Part shown: positions 35,865 to 48,653 of the stretch, piece by piece | Numbering within the stretch: position 1 is the first letter of the stretch | How the letters are laid out: the number at the start of each line of letters is the position of its first letter | Source of the DNA: Amphirosellinia nigrospora | Lineage: Eukaryota > Ascomycota > Sordariomycetes > Xylariales > Xylariaceae | DNA: 64,000 nucleotides | Direction: 5' to 3' | Assembly: GCA_004123355.1 (NCBI GenBank) | Contig: SCHM01000003.1 | Location: forward strand, 372,001 to 436,000 | Made by a program: the position numbers and the translations under genes | Notes under the pieces: model-generated | The model's input: the letters and a program-made list of their open reading frames with translations, nothing else | Database searches by the model: none | Told to the model about the DNA's origin: nothing

Positions 35865-36712
35865 TTTGACTTGTCTTTCCCCTTCTTAGGGTAGTGGTTC
35901 TTCATATATGTCGTCGTCTCAACGGGGCCCTTTAGGAAGCAGGTGTGTTCATCTCCACAAGCCAGACTTTCATGCTTTGTGCATGTCTGATGTGCAACGC
36001 ATCCCTCGAACCCATTTCTTGGCTGGTGATATCCCTGGACTATGATCCCGTTCTAACGAAACCTACATAATCGCAATAACAACACGGGCATTCGCCCTTG
36101 AGTGCACTAAGATGCTGTTTGGTGGGGAAATCTGGGGAAGCCAGTGCGGAGATTTGCGCTTGACCAGGTTGTTGGCTGCCGTGGATAAACACTTATCCAG
36201 GGCGAGTGAGCTCGCGTTCCCCTCTGAAGTCTAACTTTATTCTAGTCCCTGGCTCTTCATTTAGTATATTCTTACGACTTTCAAAACCCTACGCCTTTCC
36301 TAGTTGGACAAGCTTGGTGACTGGTAAGATAGTAGCATTCGCTGCCGAAGCGGTAGTCTTGGGAATCGATGAGAACCATTTCAACGTTAATCTCGATCAA
36401 CAAACCAAAGACAACAGGACCTTGCTTATGTTAGCGAAAACAGTGCGTACTTAACATTGATGGCCCTACATATGCTTAATCACACACAAAAGCAAGTCTT
36501 TGCATATGCTGGTATCCCGGTAGTGTTTGAAGTAATTTACCGAAGCTTTGCTTTTAGCCTCTCTACCTTGGGCTGTCGTTTACGCCGCCATGAAAGTGAT
36601 TTGAGCTATTCGCTGCGTGTTGCAGAGAAGGAAACGACAGAATCACACGAAATTACGAGCACGCCAAATGATTAAGAACTACTTGATCGTCTAATACTGC
36701 AAAGGTTACGAA
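35865..36712. other. Shared promoter region of activator and repressor
   Basis: It carries a perfect qa operator at 36183-36198 (own entry). Short open frames at 36206-36675 lack family motifs and probably lie in leaders. Confidence 0.6.
36183..36198. promoter_or_regulatory. Perfect QA-1F/QUTA operator between activator and repressor
   Basis: GGATAAACACTTATCC agrees with the QA-1F target GGRTAARYRYTTATCC at all 16 positions. It is about 320 bp upstream of qa-1F and 515 bp upstream of qa-1S. This implies autoregulation of the activator and coupled control of the repressor, as in Neurospora. Confidence 0.85.
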
Positions 36713-39387
36713 ATGACTTCTGCATTGGTAGCCGGGGTTAAGAGGAGGCATACGGCTGTGGCAACTGTCAATGAACAACCATATAGTGAATATGCCGAGC
36801 TTCAGCACTCGAAACGGCTGCGCCGATATGACTCGATACTTCGAGAAAGCCACCATGGAGAGAGCTTGCTTAAGAGCCTGAGCAGCACACGGTCAAGAAC
36901 CGGCTCGAAAGCCTCATTCGAGCCGGACGCATCTATCGTGCTTGTTGGAATACGGGGTTCCGGGAAATCGACACTAGCAATCATTGCTTCGGCAGCGATG
37001 AAACGTAAGGTCCTTGACCTCGACAAAAGCTTCCAAGATGTGACGGGGCTGTCGATGGTAGCATATAAAAAAGCACATGGTCTCGTTGAGTGTCGGCGGC
37101 GACAATATGAGGTATTGGAAACAATTTTGACTGCGCATCAACGAGATTGTATTATCGTGTCATCTTGGATGGAACTCGGTATTCATGCACTTCTGGAGAA
37201 CTATGCAGCCTCACATCCTGTTATCCATATCGTGAGGGACTCAGAAGCGATACAACAACATCTCAAAGTGGCTAATGAGAGCAAAATACGAGAGCTGGTG
37301 AAATATACGGCCTCGGCATTCCGTGCCCTAGCCAACTTTGAATTTTTCAATGTATCCGAAAAATGTTCGAAGCTATACGACCCTGCCAGTTGCAACTCGC
37401 AAGAGGCCATGGTGCGAGGAGATGGCCTAGCATCACCAGCTCCATATCTTGCTTTGAAAAGAGCAGAGAGACATTTCCTAAAGTTTCTCTCTCTCATAAT
37501 GCCACCGAGATCTATTCCGTTCATCGAATCTGCGTTTCCACTTGCATCCATTCCGACAGAGACCCGTCAATTCACCTACGCCGTGTCTGTACCTCTGTCA
37601 AGAATAGTGGCGGATGAATGGGAGACCGAAGACATCGAGACTGGTGCCGATGCTATCGAGATTGTTATAGATGATGCTTTCGTGCCCAACGCGGATGCAT
37701 TCCCCGACGGCGGCCAATTGGGCCCAGAGCGCGCCAGCCAAATAAGTAGGGCCATCGGTGCGCTTAGGAGGAATGTCGTTATTCCTATTATTTACCACGT
37801 GCCGTGGCCAACCTCCGATCCCATTGGAGATACCCAGCGAACTGCATACATGAACCATGTCGAACACGGCCTGTTGCTCTGCCCAGAATACCTCACTGTT
37901 GACCTGCGATTAGACAATGGATCAATCCGTCGTCTCGTGGAGATGAGAAGAACCTCGAAGATTATCGGTACGACATCCATTTCGAATCCTCATCCCGCCC
38001 GCCTTCCTGGGCTGATCCTATGTGGATGACTTATTACCGTAAGGCGCAGGTTTTTTCCTGTGATCTCGTGAAGATGACCCGTCCAGCCTTCTCCATGGAG
38101 GATAACTTCGAGGTCAATATGCTCCGCTGCGCTGTCGCAAACACGGGACAACCGCAAATCCCCCTTGTGGCATATAACACTGGTGCCAAGGGTAGACATT
38201 CCACGTGCCTTAACAAAATATTAACATCAGTTCTGCCGGAGTCTTCACTCAGATCTAGTTCTGGCGAAAACCATGACTCTTCATATGTAACACCCTCTAT
38301 TACCCCTCGTCAAGCCACCATGGCTTTGCGGTCATCCTTCGCCACAGACGACGCGTTGAAGCTGTACGTGCTCGGCACAAATTGCCAGCACAGTCTCTCG
38401 CCCGCCATGCACAATACTGCAATACAAGCTCTTGGTACGAGCCATATCTACAAACCTTACTCGACAAACTCCCTAAGCAATATTCGAGATCTGATACATG
38501 ATCCTTCCTTCGGTGGCGCTTCTGTCGGCCTGCCATTCAAGGTCGAAGTCATCAGTCTCACCCACTCCCTTAGCACCCACGCCAAAGCGATCGGCGCTGT
38601 CAACACCTTGATTCCGGTGCGTCATTTAAATCCCGACGGAAGCATACCAGACGATGCGCTTCTGTCCAATTCGCGCAACAGCGCGGGTCCCGTTCTGGCG
38701 TTATACGGGGAGAACACCGATTGGATTGGTATCCGAGCGTGTATACGTAGGGGACTCTCTCCGGCGAACGCCGTCCGCTCCAACACGGCAGGCCTCGTGA
38801 TCGGCGCGGGAGGCATGGCTCGTGCAGCTGTGTATTCTATGCTCCAGCTTGGCGTGCAGAACATCGCCGTCTACAATCGATCCCAGGATAACGCGCAGAA
38901 GCTCGTGTCTCATTTTGAACTACTCCTCTCCGAGATGATATACCCCTGCTGAGCAAAGTCGACGACCGGAAGACAAATTTTCATATACTACGGTCTCGAG
39001 ATGATGCCTGGCCTGAACACCTTCGCCAACCGACCATTGTCGTCTCCTGCATACCCGCTCAACAGAACGGAGACCAACCTCCGCCAAACTTTACCCTCCC
39101 TGAAGGCTGGATGGGCAGCCCTACGGGCGGTGTGGTAGTAGACTTTTCTTACAAGGTATTGGATACGCCTATCATCCTCCAGACCCGTGCAGAGGCACAT
39201 CGGGGATGGGTTGTGATGGATAGCTTGGATCTGCTACCTGAACAAGGGTTTGCCCAATTTGAGTTGTTTACGGGGAAGAGCCCCGAGGCGATTGATGCGT
39301 GCCGAAGTGCTTAAGTCAACTCCTGATGAACTGCGCTCCTATCCACTCCAGCCTCGGCTCGATAGTATTACTGAGCAGGAGCCATAG
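36713..39387 (+). CDS. qa-1S: Quinate-pathway repressor with AROM-like shikimate kinase, dehydroquinase and shikimate dehydrogenase domains (qa-1S / qutR)
   Basis: QutR-type repressors derive from the three C-terminal domains of the pentafunctional AROM protein. They bind the activator and release it when quinate metabolites rise. Domain 1 is kinase-like, with a P-loop [18 protein letters not shown] and [15 protein letters not shown]. Domain 2 is type I dehydroquinase-like, with [16 protein letters not shown] and TTSISNPHP. Domain 3 is shikimate-dehydrogenase-like, with [46 protein letters not shown] and [20 protein letters not shown]. In domain 3 the catalytic MPxK is LPFK; the change of M may reflect loss of catalysis but K remains. 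Frame slips occur at about 37995, 38938 and 39285, all as missing bases. The last frame ends [15 protein letters not shown] and stops at 39387. Total about 890 residues. Confidence 0.9.
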
Positions 39388-40647
39388 TACACCTATATTA
39401 CTATGCATAATGAGAATAAAAGCATTCGTGAAATAGGACGATAGGTCTAGTTTATGAGTGCTAGCTCCCTCCTTCCACACTACCGGTGTAGCTCTTGTAA
39501 TTTAAGTCGAGTTAGTAGTTGTAAACTTCTTTGTTACCACTGAAAGTAAGTAGAGGATATCGAATAATACGTCTCGTTCCCCGTACCCTTTTCGATTCCA
39601 TATTTCTGGCGATCGGCGCGGTCTCCTGTCGAGCATTTCAAACTTAAGAATATGAGAATGGAATAGGATACAGCCGAACATCAACGGCGGCAACCGCCTA
39701 CCATCACTTCTGTTAGTCACTTCGGCGTCTCTAAGTTCCTCGATGGGGACCTGGCACGAACGCGACGTGTTTCCTGTGCGCCCTCGGGTCTGCTCGGGGA
39801 CTTTGTCTAGGGTCCATGTCATATTCAGATTACTACCCCACCATGTCCCCAGACATCCTTATCGGAGCTGACAAAGCCTTATTACAGAACGCTATCTATC
39901 ATCTGGCGTGCAAGGTTGAAGCTCTCGGACCTCCCATCCCATCAATTAGTGTACTAGCGAGCCCATATAACTAAAAATACCCCAAGAAAACCAATCCTTA
40001 TCTCTACCTAGCCAGAGCCTCTGGTATTAGTAAATAAGATACCGGCATAGGTTGTCTGGATGTTTATTACCAAGATGTTTGACGCTGGCTTTGTGATCGT
40101 CAACGACTAATAGGCACCACAGGCGTGGTCCAGAGCGTCAATTGATCAACGTCAATACCACACAAGTAATATCAAGGTAAGGTCTGACAGTCCAGCTACC
40201 CGGAACCGGGCGACGCGCATCATCGGCTAGCCCCGCTGCCCACGTTCATGCAGGAGCTGATATAGACCTTGGGTTGGAGATATGGTCTATCTAGCCTATG
40301 AGATTAAGCTTGAGGTTGTACATATGAGGCTTCTGTCAAAGATCATCTATTGAGCATTTTCAAAACAAAAAACAGCACAGACGATTAATTAGGACATCCA
40401 TTCCTCTAAGATTCCGAGCTCATAATTTCTGGATCTTATTGCCCAGGGGGCCCACGAAACAGACTCCCTTTGCGGCCCTCATCCCTGCTTGATTATATCA
40501 TATTTACTTGGGTGCCCTCCCGCGATCCCAGCTGTCTAGCCCAAACCTTAAGAAATCATTATATCCAGACGAAGATAGTCTTCTGTGAGAGACTTATAAT
40601 CTTGTATAATTATAAAATTTTTCGACTGTGGAAGATAAGCCATCATC
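39388..40647. other. Spacer between repressor and purine permease
   Basis: No convincing gene. The minus-strand open frame at 39502-39822 has no family motif. GATAAG at 40633-40638, just before the permease ATG, resembles a GATA-factor site, but a single copy proves little. Confidence 0.4.
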
Positions 40648-42752
40648 ATGGACGAAGACCAAGGCCCCTCGCAGATTGTGCCGCAGGCGGCGCCACGCCG
40701 AAGCATAGGAGACCGGCTGCGCGGGATCAAGAAGACGTTCCTGACACGCGACGGCCTCCTCGGGGACTACGACTATGCCTTTCTCTTCCGGCCCAACATC
40801 CCGTTCCTGAGGAAGCGCCGGCGGGCGTCGCCGTTCTTCGGGCTCAACGACAGGTTACCCGTCTTCCTAGCCCTCTTGCTGGGCTTCCAGCATGCCCTCG
40901 CCAGTTAGTATTATTACTCAGTCAATCTCTTGCTATAAGCGGTAGTTTCTAACTCTTAATCCATCACAGTGCTGGCCGGCATTATCACGCCCCTCTCATT
41001 TTGTCTGGGGCGGCCGGTGTCAATCTTGAGCTCGGCTTACAGCAGTACCTCGTATCGACTGCGTTGATCGTGTCTGGTATTTTATCTATGATTCAGATTA
41101 CCCGATTCCATATTCGGGCACGCCGTGAGTTGGCTAACAAATGCTCTCCAAATCTCCTCTTATCTCCTCCGAACATATAGGCTACGACGTCGGTCAGGTA
41201 CTACCATCGGGACGGGGCTGATCTCGGTCGTGGGGGTTTCATTCACCGTGATCCCCGTCGCGCAGGGTTCGTTCACACAGATGTACGCGAACGGCTTCTG
41301 CCCCGTGGCCGAGGACGGCACACGACTGCCGTGCCCCGACGCTTACGGCGCTCTTCTCGGCACCGCAGCCGTCGCGGCCCTGATCGAGGTCGTCATCGCT
41401 TTTATTCCGCCCCGGATCATGTTGAGGATCTTCCCTCCGCTGGTCACGGGGCCTACTGTTATGGTACTTATCTCGTCCTTTAACTTAGCAAGTTAAATGA
41501 CTGGCTTCCTGACAGATGATTCTCTAGCTTATCGGCATCAATCTAATTGAATCCGGCTTCAAAGACTGGCTAGGCGGAAGCGGCCCTTGCTCAGATGCTA
41601 CGCACACGGCTTTCTTCGATAAATGTCCTGACATCACTGCCCCTCACGCGCTACCATGGGGCTCTCCTGAGTATCTAGGTGCGTATCAAAACCGATAGTG
41701 CTAACGTACATGCATATCGTAAGTAGACTGCTAACCCAACGCTCGCCAAACAGGCTTGGGCTTCTCGGTATTCGTCACCATAATCCTATGCGAGCGATTC
41801 GGATCACCGATCATGAAATCCACCAGCGTCATCATCGGGCTGCTGACAGGCATCATCATCGGAGCCGCGACGGGGTACTTCAGCCGTAGCGGGATCGACC
41901 AGGCGCCCGTGGCATCCTTCATCTGGGTCCACACCTTCAAGCTCACCGTCTACGGGCCCTTGGTTCTCCGCTGATCGCCGTCTTCATCATCTGCGCCTGT
42001 GAGGCCATCGGCGACATCACGGCCTCGTGCGACGTGAGCCGGCTCGAGGTCGACGGCGCCGTCTATGAGACACGCATCCAGGGTGGTGTCCTGGCCGACG
42101 GCCTCAACGGCGTCCTCGCCGCACTAGGAACCATGACTCCCATGACGACCTTTGCGCAGAACAACGGCGTCATCGCCCTCACGCGCTGTGCCAATCGCAC
42201 GGCCGGGTATTGCTGCTGGTGAGTTCTACATGCTACGTTGAATTACAACGAACAAACGGGAGCTAATGGGATCGATCCACGAAGCTTCTTCCTCATCGTC
42301 ATGGGCGTCTTCGCCAAGTTCGCAGCATCGCTCGTGGCGATCCCGTCCGCCGTGCTCGGCGGCATGACGACGTTTTTATTCTGCTCCGTGGCCGTGTCTG
42401 GCATCGCCATCATATGCCGCGGCAGCCCTTCACGCGGCGCAACCGTTTTATCCTGACGGCGGGGCTCGCGCTCGGGTACGGGGCTACGCTCGTGCCGACG
42501 TATTTTGACAAAGTCTTCACATACGACGGCGGTAACAGGAGTCTCCGTGGGTTCCTCGACGCCATCGAGCTGGTGTTGGAGACGGGCTTTGCTGTCACGG
42601 CACTCATCACTATTGTCCTGAACCTCGTCCTACCTGAGGAGATTGAGGAGACGGAAGAGGAGGTCGTTACTGCTCCTGACAATAGCCACGTAGCTCTCAA
42701 GCATGACAGTTCCCCGAAACACCCTAGCATGGAGAGTGATAAGATGGCGTAA
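40648..42752 (+). CDS. Purine (xanthine/uric acid) permease, NAT/NCS2 family, UapA-like
   Basis: This plasma-membrane nucleobase:H+ symporter has the NAT hallmark QH in LLGFQHALAS. The signature motif follows in TFAQNNGVIALTRCANRTAG, where QNNGVIALTR matches [QEP]NxGxxxxT[RKG]. Other matches to UapA are RFHIR, GTGLISVVGVSFTVIPVAQG, EAIGDITASCDVSRLEVDG and GGVLADGLNGVLAALGTMTP. Introns fit at about 40905-40969, 41125-41195, 41465-41528, 41680-41753 and 42220-42290. Frame slips occur near 40994 (C-run), 41964 and 42420. The N-terminus is cytoplasmic and basic, and the tail is acidic (EEIEETEEEVV). Length about 580 residues. Not a known quinate-cluster member; adjacency is probably incidental. 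Confidence 0.9.
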
Positions 42753-43335
42753 GTATTGTGTAGAGGCGCACGGGTTTTGTAGATTTCGGTATCTTAGTGA
42801 TATAATAGAAAGCTACGAGATATGTGAAGATCTTTTAGTTCTGAACAACGATGTTTCATTTCACGATAATGTGCTGCATTTGATCGAGCACACTTCTACC
42901 TTATCCATCCCTAGTCGTTCTGCGATTATGTTGTCTTCGATTGTTTGACTGGTATGTTCAGTGATAAACGCGAACAGCTGAAACCGAATAAGTTCGTATA
43001 GAAAAAGTCTAACCAGTCTTATGTCACGAAAAAATACTAGGCAATAGTCTGTGTCCTAACAGATTATATTGTTATAATGGACAGTTGATAAAATATTGCA
43101 CTAATCCGCGGAGAATTCTGCCTCGAGGGCCGTCATCTTCCACGAGTTGGCTTTTTCTACAACTCCGAGGATCCGTTGTATTCCAGTCTTCTGACAGAGT
43201 TGCATCAGAGTCGTCCTCACGGCCAGAGCCATCCTTGGGTAGAGTACCGTGCGAAGTCCCTGCTGGTGGATCCTCGGGTATATTATCATTTGGTAATATG
43301 GCATTGGGAAAGGCCTCATGAATATTTACTGATCG
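42753..43335. other. Convergent spacer
   Basis: AT-rich DNA between the 3' ends of the purine permease and RPN2. No gene is seen. Confidence 0.45.
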
Positions 43336-46300
43336 CTAATCATCATCTTCGTTCTCGCTATAATACTCAAAATCGCGAGGGACTGAGGCTTCTTCATCAC
43401 CTTCGCCGTCTTCGTCAATAGCAGTTAGTACACCCGCAGCCGCAGCGGCGCCACTCTGGTTCCTGCTGGGCGTGACGGGTGGGTTACCCGCTAGTCGACT
43501 GAGGATGGCTTCTTCTATGTTTCGAGGATTTCTGCCCTGCGCGTTCCCGGCGCCAGCCACTGGTGCTCTCTCAGTTGCCACCTTCTTAAGCGTTTCTTCA
43601 ATTAAAGCTTTCTCCTTTTCGGGCTGGGTGTCATGAAGTAGTAGAGGGCCACCGGTGGGCTGTAGCTAAATTAGTATAATGCCGAGAAGACGACGAAGAC
43701 GGCGGGGGCGCGACTTACCAATGGACCAGGTCTTACCAATTTGACTGGCCAATAACGTCCCTTCGCGAGACTGATATACTTAAGCTGACCAGGCAGGACA
43801 CGGCTCATGTTTTCTATGTCATAGCCTGGTTTCTCCTTCTCTAGTTTTTTTTTGGCATCTAAAGATGATGACGTCTCCTTGTCGCCCTGCGCCGGTGTCT
43901 GTTCCTCCTTCTTTTCCTTGTTCTCGTCACTCGGCTTGGGTTGATCGTCCACGTCCATCTTGTCTCCCCAGCGGCGGCGGTTGGCGTAAACCCAGGGTCT
44001 ACGTCCATGCTCTTTTGGTGTTGCGCTTTATCCGCCTTCTCCTTCTGCTGTGCGCGACGCTTGGCCTGGGCAGTGGTCGACAAGATAGCGGTTGCGATCA
44101 TGGCAGGACCTCCTCCGCCTTCACCTCCTGCTCGGGAGGGTAGTCAACAAACTGGGTTTGGTGGCACAGTGAAACTTGACGTCTATGATGTCCAAGTCAT
44201 GATCTAGGGCGATGATGGAGGTTGGGCTAAAAGCCAGTGACAGGAAGTGCGTGAAAGGGAACCAGTACCAGTATTGTGTGAAGACGGCCATACCAACAAT
44301 ACCTGCCATGTTGAGGCTGCCGGTCTGGGTTTGGAGACCAATGGTGCAGTTGCGTCCACCAGCGTCGATGATACCGAGTGCGACGGCGGCACCAAACTTG
44401 GTCATGGCATCTTCGTGTCGGTCACCAACGACCTTCTTAAGTATCTTGCGGATCGAGGCAACTTTGGGGTTCATGACCTCATTCTGCTGAATCATAATCA
44501 TAGCCAATGCAATTAAGGCGCCTTGGCGAACGAAATCCGTCGGGTCCTTCATCATAGGCTCAAGCAAGTCAATTGCCTCGTCTAGGCCGGTCCCGGCACA
44601 GGAGATACCGAGGGCCATGGCGGATCCGTATCGCACGTGCGGGTTGTAGGATTCGGAAAGAAGCTCCACCATACGAGGTACACTACCAGGTTTACGGAAG
44701 AGGATGAACCCCAAACTCATAACGGCAATGCGCCGCACATCGTCGTTTACATCACTCACGGCAACATGGAGGAGCTTACGGACGGCCTTGTTGCTTCCAG
44801 TACCACAATAGGCCATGGCGACGGTCATGATACCTCCATAGCGCAACGTAGGGTCAGGGTCGTTGAGAAGACCCTCGATCATGACATCTGCACCCTCCTG
44901 TCGACCATACATAATCAAAGCCATACCCAAGGCTAAGCCTCGAACGCTCTTTTCATGTGACGTCTCGTGAGCATAGGCAACCATATCTTCCAGCGCCTTG
45001 ACGTTACCGGTGCCGAGCATGATAAGTCCCATGGACAAACCAACCGCTTCACCGTTCAGGGCAGAATCGGCATAAAGCACCGCCTTGAGGTTTTCGAATA
45101 TTTCGTCATTACCACTTGCCATACCAGCCAAGCCGAGACCGAGTGCGCCGCCATGCTGGATGACCTCTTCTTCCGCCTCTGTAAACCGATTTTTAAGATA
45201 ATCCAGGGCATCGGCGCCGTGGTTGGCGTGGATCAAACCGTATGCATACAGCGCACCTCCCTGGGAATAGGGAGAGCCGCTGATGCCGCCGGCACTGCGG
45301 GGAAGGTACGGGTCTAGGAGTTTCTTGGACTGCGAGAGGTTTCCGCGGTGTATGACCCCTAAGGCGGCTGTCGCTGTGAACTTAGACCAGTTGACAGCCT
45401 TGCCTAACCACTCCAAATTATCGCGGAAGAACTTATCATTCGTCGTGCCTTGGTTCATGAAGGCGTTGCAGAAAGTCACAGCGGTGTGGAAGATGGAGTT
45501 TCGGCCCTCGAGGCTATCGCGCACCTTATTGAGGATGCTGAGATCGGTGTGGTTGTTGCGATATAGGAACTCGAGGTTCAGCTTGATTGTTTTAGTGCCG
45601 TCGAGGATAGAACGGATATTCTTGTAAATTTCAACGTGCTTCTCGTCGACGTCGTCAGCCGCTGCATTGCTCTGATCCATGTCGCTCATCAGCGCGGGCA
45701 TTCTCCGACCCAGCGTTGTCTTGGTTCTCTTTGTTTTCCGTAGGTGCTTCAATTTTGGGCAGACCTGATATAACCCTGCCCAAGAATTTTTGGGTAGCGT
45801 TGTCATAGAGATCAAATGCGAATTGATAGGCAATGGCGGTGGCCTCGGTTGTCTCGGTCTCGACAAGATGCCGGAGTACGGCGCTCGCCTGTGCATCTTG
45901 GTCTAGATAGACTATACACTTCGCGATGGAGAAATAGTCCGGGTCTTTCGTCTTGCCGCTAGCAAACTTGGCGCTGGTCAAGATAGCCAAGACGAGGAGC
46001 AGCATATCGTTCCTGAACGAACGCTCCTGCACAATATCCATGCAAATACTGAGACAATAGTCCAAGAGCTCCTCGGCGGGGCTCATGGCATCGTCTTGGG
46101 CCGCCTTGCCCTTATTCTTTTTGTACTCCTCGTCAGCGCGCCAGATGACACGCTTGACCCAGTCCAGGCGCTTTGCCTCGACAGCAATGCCCACGACCTG
46201 CTGATATTTGCCATCCCTCATGCAGCTCTCAAACAAGCGCTCGATGACTTTGTCGACGGCGTGGCGGGTTTGGAGCTCGTTGTTGGTCAGGGCGATGGAA

Positions 46301-46941
46301 GACGACCGGTGCCGCTTCTTTTGGGGTTCGAACGACGGCTCTAGAATGGTATTGTCTGTAGATGCGCGCGAGAGGAGGGACTTGGAAGGAAGGGTAGACT
46401 GAGAGAAAGGCGTAGTGGGCGAGATCAGTGTGGTTGCGTTGCCGTCGGAGGCGCCGGTTGCGAATGCGGTGGCCAGGGATGGCGGCGAGGCACGGTTGTC
46501 CTCCTCGTCAAGAACGGCGGGCGACTCGGCTTCGAAGCGATGTAATGGTCGACACACTTGGAGATGATGGTCTCCTCGAACTCGCCCGGGTCTTGGAGCT
46601 TGAAGAGGTCGCCGGCGGCCAGTGCGAAGAACATGCTCTCATCGTAGGCTTGGAGGTGGAAGTAGACCTTGGAGAGCACGAGGGCGGCCAGCTTGCGTTC
46701 GGGGAAGGACTCATCTTCATAGAGGGCCTCGCTGGGGAGGGAGCAATCGAGTTAGCCAGGTGTGGTCAAGTGAAAGCACGACTAGGTGGGATCTGACATA
46801 CATGTCGGTGACGGAGGGAGCGACCTCGAACCAGACCGTATCGATGTCCTCGTTGAGGGTCTGCAGGGCGAAGACCTTGAGCTCGGCCTCCTCGTCGGCA
46901 AGCAGCGCTAGCACGCCGGTAGCGGTCACGAGCGTCGTCAT
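43336..46941 (-). CDS. RPN2: 26S proteasome regulatory subunit Rpn2
   Basis: Rpn2 is the non-ATPase scaffold subunit of the proteasome base. It starts [20 protein letters not shown]. An intron at about 46738-46795 joins VTDI to [20 protein letters not shown]. The PC-repeat toroid is clear in a single long frame: [100 protein letters not shown] and [20 protein letters not shown]. The C-terminus has an acidic/Lys-rich linker, [17 protein letters not shown], a short intron and the acidic tail YYSENEDDD. Frame slips sit near 46540, 45700 (GCCCGCG, apparent extra base), 44140 and 43960. Because Rpn2 is essential, these are probably sequence errors. Confidence 0.93.
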
Positions 46942-47427
46942 ATTCGGGAGTGCGCGCGAGCGCAGATGTCTGGCGGCGGGTGTGTAAATATGCAGATGCG
47001 TAATTAGGGCGTGGGTGGAAGAGCTGGGCAGATAGACGTCTGAATAGCCTATCTACCTAGTTCGTTACCTCTTGAGAGGTAGGTAGTGTCTAGATGTCAA
47101 TGACGATGCTGTTGGTATGTAACAAATGCACCAAATGAGGCCAACGAACTCGAATGACACGGGCTAATGTTGGAATTATAAAGTGTTATCCGGGAATGTG
47201 AGAGGAGGTCGGTAGGTCCGAGGTCCGGATGGTGATGAGTGAAGAAATGAGGCCGAGCTGTTTCTTCTGTTGCTGTTTTTCCAATACCTACCTACCTGTA
47301 GTAAGTAGGAGGTAGGTGCTGTCCTCAGGGCACTCGGTAAGGTACACCTGCCTACGTATGCCGTGCCGCCTGGGTGGTTAGCCACAATCAGCCCCCACAT
47401 CACCTCTTCCTCAAACACTGCGCTCAG

Positions 47428-47482
47428 TCAATTCTCAGTCAATTCTCAGTCAATTCTCAGTCAATTCTCAGTCAATTCTCAG
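47428..47482. repeat. 11-bp tandem repeat, five copies
   Basis: TCAATTCTCAG is repeated five times without a mismatch and is followed directly by TCACGTG, an E-box-like core. Confidence 0.95.
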
Positions 47483-48150
47483 TCACGTGCCCTAAGCAGC
47501 TCCCGACCATGCTACAACACATACTTATACATGTATGTAAGTAATCAATAATTCCGAGTGTCACGCAAGAAGCAGAACGAATTGTGGTAAAATAAATAAA
47601 AAACACTCGCACTACCTCTAACTTATAATGGAAGTGTAGGTAGAGCCGCCTCTCCTTACAATGCCTACCTATTTGCGTGCATTGAACCTGCTTGCGCACC
47701 TAAGTTTCACCACGGACTAGGTACCTGGTAACGAGTCCACGTCAGGCAGAGCCCTGCCTAAATAGGGCACAAGCTCAGCTGTGGCAGCACTGCACCGGCT
47801 TTGGTGGTCCAGGCGTCATGTTCCTTGCTTTGGACCAATGAAGGAATCTATCCATTGTCAAAGTCTGGATTGACGGCTTCGACTTTAATGCCGAGAGATG
47901 CGTACACATCTAGTTAGGTTGTGCTCGCTTCCACTTCCACTTCCATGATGCCGTGATCGGTTGAATGAAGCAATGATATCGACTGCCACCTATAATGAGG
48001 GAGGACGGAGTATCTATCTATCTGGTTATCGAGCGATGACCGGCCAGCGTATTTTTCAACATACCTATATGTAACAAACAAAAGCATAAGAAATCATCAG
48101 TTAAGCGGTTCTCAGTCGGCCGCGTCTTGGGGAGGTCTTCGTGTTCTCGG

Positions 48151-48176
48151 CTCGACTCGACTCGACTCGACTCGAC
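48151..48176. repeat. (CTCGA)5 microsatellite
   Basis: Five perfect copies of CTCGA followed by one further C. Confidence 0.95.
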
Positions 48177-48617
48177 CTTATTCGTACCTAGGTGTCATGT
48201 CAAGTTGAAGTTGAATACTATGCCATGCCCAAATCTCTATGTACAAGTACTATGTAGATGAGACTGGATTAAAAAGATGGGGTTGGCGGTACGTGTTCGC
48301 TCGGTAAGACCAGGTAGCCAGGTCGGGTAGCGGGCATCAGCGCTAACACCCAGCCACGCCCTCTATGCGGGCAGCTGTTAGTGGTGGGTCTCTCAGCGTC
48401 GCACTTCGGCAGATGAATACTGCCAGGCCAGGTACACCAACTGTGGGCGGCCCAACCTGGCGACCGCCTTAGGTACCTCGCCAGCACCAGAGAGTGATTG
48501 ATTTAAAGTTTGTTCGCATCCAACAAAACTTGACCCTCGAAATTTCGATGCCTGTTGCGACCTGTTGCTGCTCCGTGCCACGCATAGACCGCAGCGGACC
48601 TTCGCTCCATCCACCAC

Positions 48618-48653
48618 CGTATCGACACCCGTATCGACATCCGCATCGACATC
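48618..48653. repeat. 12-bp tandem repeat, three copies
   Basis: CGTATCGACACC, CGTATCGACATC and CGCATCGACATC stand in a row, differing at one or two bases. Confidence 0.85.

Noticed and set aside
28000-40640. Hidden type II dehydroquinase in the cluster spacers
   Set aside because: No trace of the NGPNLNxLGxRxP start or the later His/Arg motifs in any frame of the spacers.
43865-44516. Plus-strand frames over RPN2
   Set aside because: They are antisense to the conserved Rpn2 C-terminal region.
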